Assembly (NCBI GenBank): GCA_001970955.1
Contig: MPUH01000078.1
Location: 52,049 to 116,048, forward strand
Direction of reading: 5' to 3'
Length of the DNA stretch: 64,000 nucleotides
DNA from: Stentor coeruleus
Taxonomy: Eukaryota > Ciliophora > Heterotrichea > Heterotrichida > Stentoridae
Below the pieces are notes generated by a model. It saw nothing but the letters and a program-made list of their open reading frames with translations. It was not told the DNA's origin and made no database searches. Each line of letters starts with the position of its first letter. Position 1 is the first letter of the stretch. Shown piece after piece: positions 58,562 through 64,000 of the stretch. A program made the translations under genes and the position numbers.

Positions 58562-59872
58562 TTATTTAGAAAAACCAGTCGACGTAATACTCTTGAATTT
58601 AGACCCGGGACTATAATTTTTAAAAAGCAATCTTTGAGTTATAGGTGGAGTGATATCATAATTACTCAAAAATCTGAACTGCTTTTTTTCTCCATTATTC
58701 CCTTTAATAAGTTTCAATCTTTCTTGATAAGTTTCTTGTGATCTCGCACTGTGGGGCATGAAATTTGAATGATAAGTCGAGAATTTAGAATTGAGTTTAT
58801 TTTTATTGTCAATATCTATTTTATCATGTAAAATCTGCGTAGGTTTTTTTGTGATTTCATCTTTTTTAGGTTCAATTTTATGATGCTCTTTATTATAACT
58901 AGTAAAAGGGTTATCATAATTTTGGCTTTGGGATCTGGTTACCATAGGATCATGTTTTAATAGTTCTTGAGTATTTTCTTCATATTTAGGAAGTTCTTTA
59001 CCATGGATACCTAAGGCATAATTACCAAATGTCCTTTCGAAATGTCCAACATCATATTTTCGTCTTTCATTAATTGCATCTTTTAAATGTCTACCTTCAG
59101 TGCCAATGTATTGTTTTTCTTTTTCTATTTTTTCATAGAATGTTTGATGAGTATAATCAGCTGTATTGTTTAGTTGATTTACTAATTCAGTTCTTCTTGT
59201 TGATTTCATATCACTAAAACTTATATTCTGAGGATTTTGGTTATAACTAAATGCAATATCATTATCTTTTAAGTCTTTTGGTTCGTAAGAAAGTCCTGCC
59301 CGAACTCTAGCATTTTTCTTTTCAATTTCCCTTTTTTCTCTAACCGAAGAATATGCAGGCCTTTCTACGTAATTCTCTTTACACAAAAAATTATCCAAAG
59401 AAAGTTCCATATTAGTCACAGTGTTGAGTCTTTTTTCATTCTTTTTAGCTTCTTCTTTAGCTTCATCTTTTCTTTTATTTTCCAATCGTGATTTAGTTGA
59501 TTTTTTATTATCAACAGGTAAATCTGGATAAGTTTCTCTGACTTTCCCAAAATCTTCATCAATAATTACCTTCCCTCTCTTTTGCACTAAACGAAATGAG
59601 CGGTTTAGTCCAGAGCTTTCACATCCCCAGACAAATTGATTAGCATAGCCTTGGCTTATAGCTTTTAAAGCATTCTCACGTTCTTGAGAATTAAGCTTGC
59701 CATCCTTATCACAATCAAACTTTGAAGCTAAGACTAGATCGTGAGCACCAACTGCACCATCACCATCTAAATCAAAGCTAGGATCTGGGATACTATTTAG
59801 TCTTCTTTGTATTATTAACTCACTGCGGGTTTCTACTTTAGGAGTGTGTAGCCAAGCTTGAGGTATACTCAT
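58562..59872 (-). CDS. EF-hand protein with long disordered tail
   Basis: 436 residues. An EF-hand pair lies near the N-terminus: loop 1 DLDGDGAVGAHD (34-45) and loop 2 DCDKDGKLNSQE (53-64). The 1, 3, 5 and 12 positions are acidic in both, although Asp at position 12 of loop 1 replaces Glu. Calcium binding is expected. The remainder is charged and mostly disordered, with Lys/Glu helices at about 125-150 and short Tyr/Asn-containing stretches. The type (EF-hands plus long basic tail) is frequent among ciliary and cortical calcium-response proteins of ciliates, but no orthologue is claimed. Start ATG 59872. Confidence 0.85.
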   Translation of the reverse strand: MSIPQAWLHTPKVETRSELIIQRRLNSIPDPSFDLDGDGAVGAHDLVLASKFDCDKDGKLNSQERENALKAISQGYANQFVWGCESSGLNRSFRLVQKRGKVIIDEDFGKVRETYPDLPVDNKKSTKSRLENKRKDEAKEEAKKNEKRLNTVTNMELSLDNFLCKENYVERPAYSSVREKREIEKKNARVRAGLSYEPKDLKDNDIAFSYNQNPQNISFSDMKSTRRTELVNQLNNTADYTHQTFYEKIEKEKQYIGTEGRHLKDAINERRKYDVGHFERTFGNYALGIHGKELPKYEENTQELLKHDPMVTRSQSQNYDNPFTSYNKEHHKIEPKKDEITKKPTQILHDKIDIDNKNKLNSKFSTYHSNFMPHSARSQETYQERLKLIKGNNGEKKQFRFLSNYDITPPITQRLLFKNYSPGSKFKSITSTGFSK

Positions 59873-60268
59873 TTGATTATTTATTTATTTTAATATGTTT
59901 GGAGTAATAAAGAGATTATTATTTTTATGAGGACTTTAAAACTAAAATAAATGCATTTAATAATTCTACATTAGCAAGATTGTAAGGCTTTTAAGTAATT
60001 TATTTAAACCCCAAAACTTAGAATAAAGAAAAACCTTATTTTAAATTTATTCATATTTTAAATCCACAACAAGGTAAAATCATCTCTAAATATAACCAAA
60101 TCTATAATTTTTCATAACAATATCAACTATAAATTCTAAATCATCCCCAATACAAAATCCTCTCTATCACATTCCCAAAATCCATCAAAGTAAATTCTAA
60201 ACTTCAGCAAAAATTCTAAACCCAAAAAAATCAATGCCCATACTAAATCCTATTATTATTTTATGTCC
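59873..60268. other. Intergenic, nothing recognised
   Basis: 396 bp. C/A-rich and G-poor over most of its length, in line with the 3' flank of the minus-strand NEK gene. No feature recognised. Confidence 0.55.
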
Positions 60269-61630
60269 TCATTGACTAGTTTTCCTTACTAAACCTGGAA
60301 ACACCCTAGTCTTAATTACCTTATGAGTGCTTGTATTAGGAAATATAGGTATTCCCTTCATACTAAAAGCTCCACAAGCAATAGCAGCATCAATAATACT
60401 CAAATTATCCTCTCCACAAATATCAGAAAAAATCCATGGTTCTTCATGTAATAATTTCATTGGATCTCTAGAATTATTCACAACACTTTGAACCCTTAAA
60501 TAAATTTCATCTCCAAGTCTTTTTTTAATAAAATCCCCCATAAGCATAGGTCTTATAGGCGAACTTGGGCATTGTTTAAGTAAACTTTCTGAGAAATTAA
60601 AAAAAGTATTACTTCGATTTGTTGGAACCCCTCCATCAGCTGATAATGGGATTTTTTCTGGATGGTTGTTTTCTATATTACTAGATCCAGAACTTTTACT
60701 TTTTAAAGCTGGGGCATTAGTTGGTGTTGGGATTTTTATAGATATTTCCTTTTGATAAGATTTTCTTGGTTTGTCTAAAGGATCTTTATTACGTTCGTTA
60801 AAGGAATTTGGGGAGTTCCATGGACACATTGATATGATTTCAGAAATTGTAGGTCGAGATGCTGTGGATTTTGAGAGTTTTTTGAGAGCATTTGGAGGAC
60901 TAATGACGGAATAGTTGATGGGAAGATGTTCTGGGGCTGTGTTAAGGATATTATTAAGTACATTTGCAATTGATTCACCTTCAAAAGGTCTTTTCAAACT
61001 GCAAAGTTCATAAATTATACACCCTAGACTCCAAACATCAGCTTTATAATCATACAATTCCCCTCTACAAACTTCTGGGGCTATATAATAAGGTGTGCCA
61101 ATACTAGTCGAAGCTAGTTCATCACTTTTACTTAAAACCACAAACTCCTAAAAATCTCCTATTTTAATATCTCCATTTTTCGTCAAGAATATATTCTGAG
61201 TTTTTAAATCCCTATGGATGATTTTATTTTCATGAATGTAGTTCAAAGCTATGCATAATTGTATAAACCACTTCCAAATTTGGGCTTCAAAGAACTTGTA
61301 TCCATTTGATTTAGCCATTTTGATACGATTTGCCATATCTCCACCTTCAGCATAGTCGATAACTATGCATAAATATCCTTCGTTTCTAAAGCTTTATTGT
61401 ATTTGTATTATATGGGGATGTTGCAGTCTTTCTAATGCACTAACTTCGAAGTTTAAAGCAGTTTCGTCGTCTATGTAGACTTGCTTGAGAGCAGCAAGTG
61501 AGGCATCTTCACGTTCAACAAGCCAGACCTCACCATTTTGACCTCGGCCTAAGCTTTTTAGTTTCCTAAATATGATAATTTTGTGTAATAAAATACTAAG
61601 CTGTGCATAATCTGTGCATGATTTGGGCAA
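60269..61630 (-). pseudogene. NEK-family kinase interrupted by two in-frame stops
   Basis: The frame from 61630 to 60269 is a NEK (NIMA-related) kinase. It shows the glycine loop GRGQNGEVW, ALKQVYID, YAEGGDMANRI, HRDLKTQNIFL, GTPYYIAPEVCRG, DVWSLGCIIYELC and a NEK-type C-terminal region of about 180 residues. Two stops break it: TAA at 61393-61391 where NEKs have an acidic or similar residue before SF, and TAG at 61147-61145, which replaces the Gly of DFG. At the second site the expected codons for G-V/I-S reappear shifted by two bases and then recover. No 15/16-nt GT-AG intron covers either stop. The most likely reading is a recently decayed kinase or sequencing errors. NEKs regulate cilia length and basal bodies. 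Confidence 0.72.
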
Positions 61631-62486
61631 AATATTATTTGTGTTATGGTGGTAAAACTAATTTGAATTTCTGTACCTTAAGTATGGTTAGTATAAAAAT
61701 GAATGTGATAATACTTTTCTTTGAAAATTAAGTTTATTTTATTGTGTGTTGCTAATGTTGTAGTATGATTTTTAAAAGATTTTTAAAATTATTAAATTCA
61801 TTTATTATTTCGATGCAGTGGAAAATATTATAATTATGATATGATTTTTATAGGCTATTTGAATTGATATGTTTAATAGGATTTGCTATATTTATTAAAT
61901 AATATTCACAGAGTTATTTTTTGTTTGGGCATTTAGTTTTATGTTGCAGAGAGTTGACTATATCTTTTAATTCTTATATAAAATATATCTTTCATGTTTG
62001 AAAGGTTTTCTGATGTCTAACTTTATGAGAGAGTAAAATATACTATATTTTGGCTTGAAATTTATTTTTGTTTATAATTACACATCTTGCTTGCCACAAA
62101 GCATTTCCTATCATATTCGGTTAAACAGCTGGACAAATCATTAATTTATTCACAAATATTTTTAAAATTGAATCGATTGATGTTTATAATGAAAATAAGA
62201 TAATAAATAAAGGCTACAATGCTTGTTAAATTAATATTAGGAGCAAATAAGTAAGGGTTGCACTATCATTCAAAAGCACACTAAAAATACCTTCAATTCT
62301 ATTTTATTATAAAGAAAATTTAAGCGTAAACTAAGACACTTTTTATTTATATTTGCTAAATTCTTAGTTTAAAAGTGGTTTGTCTTTATTAATATTTCCA
62401 ATAACTTTAGGCAAGTTGCATATCAATACCAAGCAAACAATCTGCAATCCTCAAATAATATAAAACGTGAATTCATATCCAATAAG
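61631..62486. other. Intergenic, nothing recognised
   Basis: 856 bp, very AT-rich, between two minus-strand genes. No RNA gene, repeat or coding stretch recognised. Confidence 0.55.
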
Positions 62487-63665
62487 CTAAATAATCCTTA
62501 CAGGATAGAAAATAAATGCAAATACAATAAAAGCCATAAAAGTAGCGATAACTCCTCCTAAAGATACAAAAGAAAAAACCCATTTATCTTTAGGAAATAC
62601 CATATCGCAAAGTATCCACAAGCACAAATAGCTAGTTCCACTAATACCTATCAATAATATTGTTGAAATTGCATATAATGCTCGATAAGGTAAAGTGTAA
62701 TAATAGACTTGTATAATAATTAATTCTAAAAGTGTAGTAATGAAATTTATTTTATGCCAAGGATATTTATCATGAGCCCTACCAATAAAAACTCTTAAAA
62801 TAGCAGCTGATAAAAATCCAGCACCACCAATATAGGATAGTAAATATTCATAATCAATATATAATAATCCAACTGTTTTGTAAACATATATTATAAACAT
62901 GAAAAAAAGCATTTTCAAAAAATTCAGAGCCAATAAGTACCAAGATTTATACTCTTTAAAAAGTTGCTTAAAGGTAATTGTATGCGTGATTTTTGATGTA
63001 TTCAAAGATTTATCATACATAATCACCGCCGCAAAAATTCCTAAAATAAGAAGTATCAAACTCAAATATCTTATAGTCATAGGTAACCTCGAAAACACAT
63101 CTTTATCAAAAAGTTTCAATTTTTCATCTCCATAAATAATTGTCCTTGTTGGTGGTTTATTATCAGGATTAATAATACATGAAAATATATACCCAAATAT
63201 AAAAGGTGCATGGGCAAAACTTGAAAGCCCAATTCCTGTAGCTATCCCACGTTTTTCAGGGCTAACTTTTCTTAAACCTATCCACATTGCAGGATATGAC
63301 ATAAATGATCCATATAAACCCAAACAAAACCCAAAAACAAAAATAAACAAGTATGGACTTTCAACAAAAGATAGACTGAAAAATCCACATGTTGAAATTA
63401 TATGTCCAACTATCATTAAACTAAACTCTGGAAACTTTTTCGAAAGTTGAGATATAATATAAAAGTTAATCACTTGTACTGTTATCGCTATAAAGGAAAT
63501 TGTCAGGATTGTAGATAATTTAACAGATGAATCTTTATCGTAAAAGTATGAAAGTAAATACGGGGCAATTGTCCCAGTTATATTAATTATGCCAGCAACC
63601 TACGTGGGGATTACACAATTACTGAGAAACATTCCAAAAATAACCAAAGCAAGGTTTGAGCCCAT
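62487..63665 (-). CDS. Major facilitator superfamily transporter, two exons
   Basis: 387 residues from exons 63665-63615 and 63599-62487, after removing a 15-nt intron. About 11-12 hydrophobic helices fill the protein. The loop WIGLRKVSPEKRGIATGIGLSS, between helices 4 and 5, resembles the monocarboxylate/oxalate-formate (OFA/NFD-like) branch of MFS, and GRAHDKYP in the second half is the expected cytosolic loop. A charged central loop (about 175-235) separates two six-helix halves. Substrate cannot be told from the sequence. The first helix (MGSNLALVIFGMFLSNC) continues directly into exon 2 (VAGIINITG), which supports the splice. Confidence 0.88.
63600..63614 (-). other. 15-nt spliceosomal intron
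   Basis: Minus strand GTAATCCCCACGTAG. The final TAG is in frame and would truncate the protein after 16 codons of membrane helix. Removal joins the helix without a frame change. It carries the CYANNTAG octamer and A10. Confidence 0.88.
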
Positions 63666-64000
63666 TTATAAGTAAATGAGTTATATATGAATTAATGCTA
63701 AAAATTTATAATTCGATAAGCTTAACTTGATTAAATTGATAAACCTGCAATGAAATTCCTTATTTTATCGACTGAAGATGATAAGTTTACTTAAAAAAGA
63801 TTTTAGCTTATGGGAGAAAAAAAATTAATCTAATATAATACTGTATATAAGCTAAAAATTTTTTTGAGTGAAAAATTATAATTGTCTTTAAAAAATAAGT
63901 GCAATAAAGCTTTAAGCTACTTTTAGATTAATCTTAAAGGTAAATCCTCATTCTATGCTATATAATAAGCCTGAATATATAATATAAAATAGTACATGCT
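63666..64000. other. Window edge, upstream flank of the MFS gene
   Basis: 335 bp of AT-rich sequence with no feature recognised before the window ends. Confidence 0.55.

Overview
The window looks like macronuclear DNA of a heterotrich ciliate, most probably a Stentor-like species. Four lines of evidence support this. The DNA is AT-rich and dense with mostly intronless genes on both strands. All three stop codons terminate genes, and long frames such as the 2798-residue HECT ligase contain no in-frame stops, so the code is standard. Four genes carry (or need) introns of only 15 or 16 nt, all GTA...TAG with the same 3' octamer CYANNTAG. The proteins are eukaryotic and ciliate-like: TTLL, polo and NEK kinases, an EF-hand protein and coiled-coil proteins. 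The species assignment is inference; two single Ns show this is an assembled scaffold.

Layout. 0-4 kb: a coiled-coil gene with an in-frame TAA, then a kinase with ubiquitin-like, ankyrin and PH regions. 4.4-12.8 kb: an intronless HUWE1/Tom1-type HECT E3. 12.9-16.5 kb: casein kinase 1, a repeat-motif protein and ribosomal protein uL5. 17-24.7 kb: a secretory thioredoxin-fold protein without CXXC, a polo-like kinase and two unknowns. 24.7-31.6 kb: a C2/coiled-coil protein, an Spb4/DDX55 helicase, a C/D box snoRNA found here from its boxes and two rRNA guides, and a P4-ATPase. 31.6-34.3 kb: the largest gene-poor stretch, with a 73-bp duplication around an N and a degenerate 5S copy. 34.3-38.3 kb: a C2H2 zinc-finger gene whose start codon lies 10 bp from that of NEMF/Rqc2, then an intact 5S rRNA gene. 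39-47.9 kb: a coiled-coil protein, a cyclic-nucleotide-domain potassium channel with a 15-nt intron, a secreted DOMON-like protein, a TTLL ligase, a membrane RING E3 and a SERBP1/Stm1 homologue. 49-56 kb: small unknowns, eL29 (59 residues), a mitochondrial-looking membrane protein and 14-3-3. 57-64 kb: a spliced MGQ protein, an EF-hand protein, a disrupted NEK kinase and an MFS transporter with a 15-nt intron.

There are no operons, CRISPR arrays, transposons or viral genes. Several genes share a theme of ribosome production and quality control (uL5, eL29, 5S, the snoRNA guiding two LSU methylations, Spb4, SERBP1/Stm1, NEMF), but they are interspersed with unrelated genes and no coordinated system can be claimed. 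The observations most worth following are the snoRNA, the tiny introns, the two genes with in-frame stops and the 10-bp divergent gene pair.
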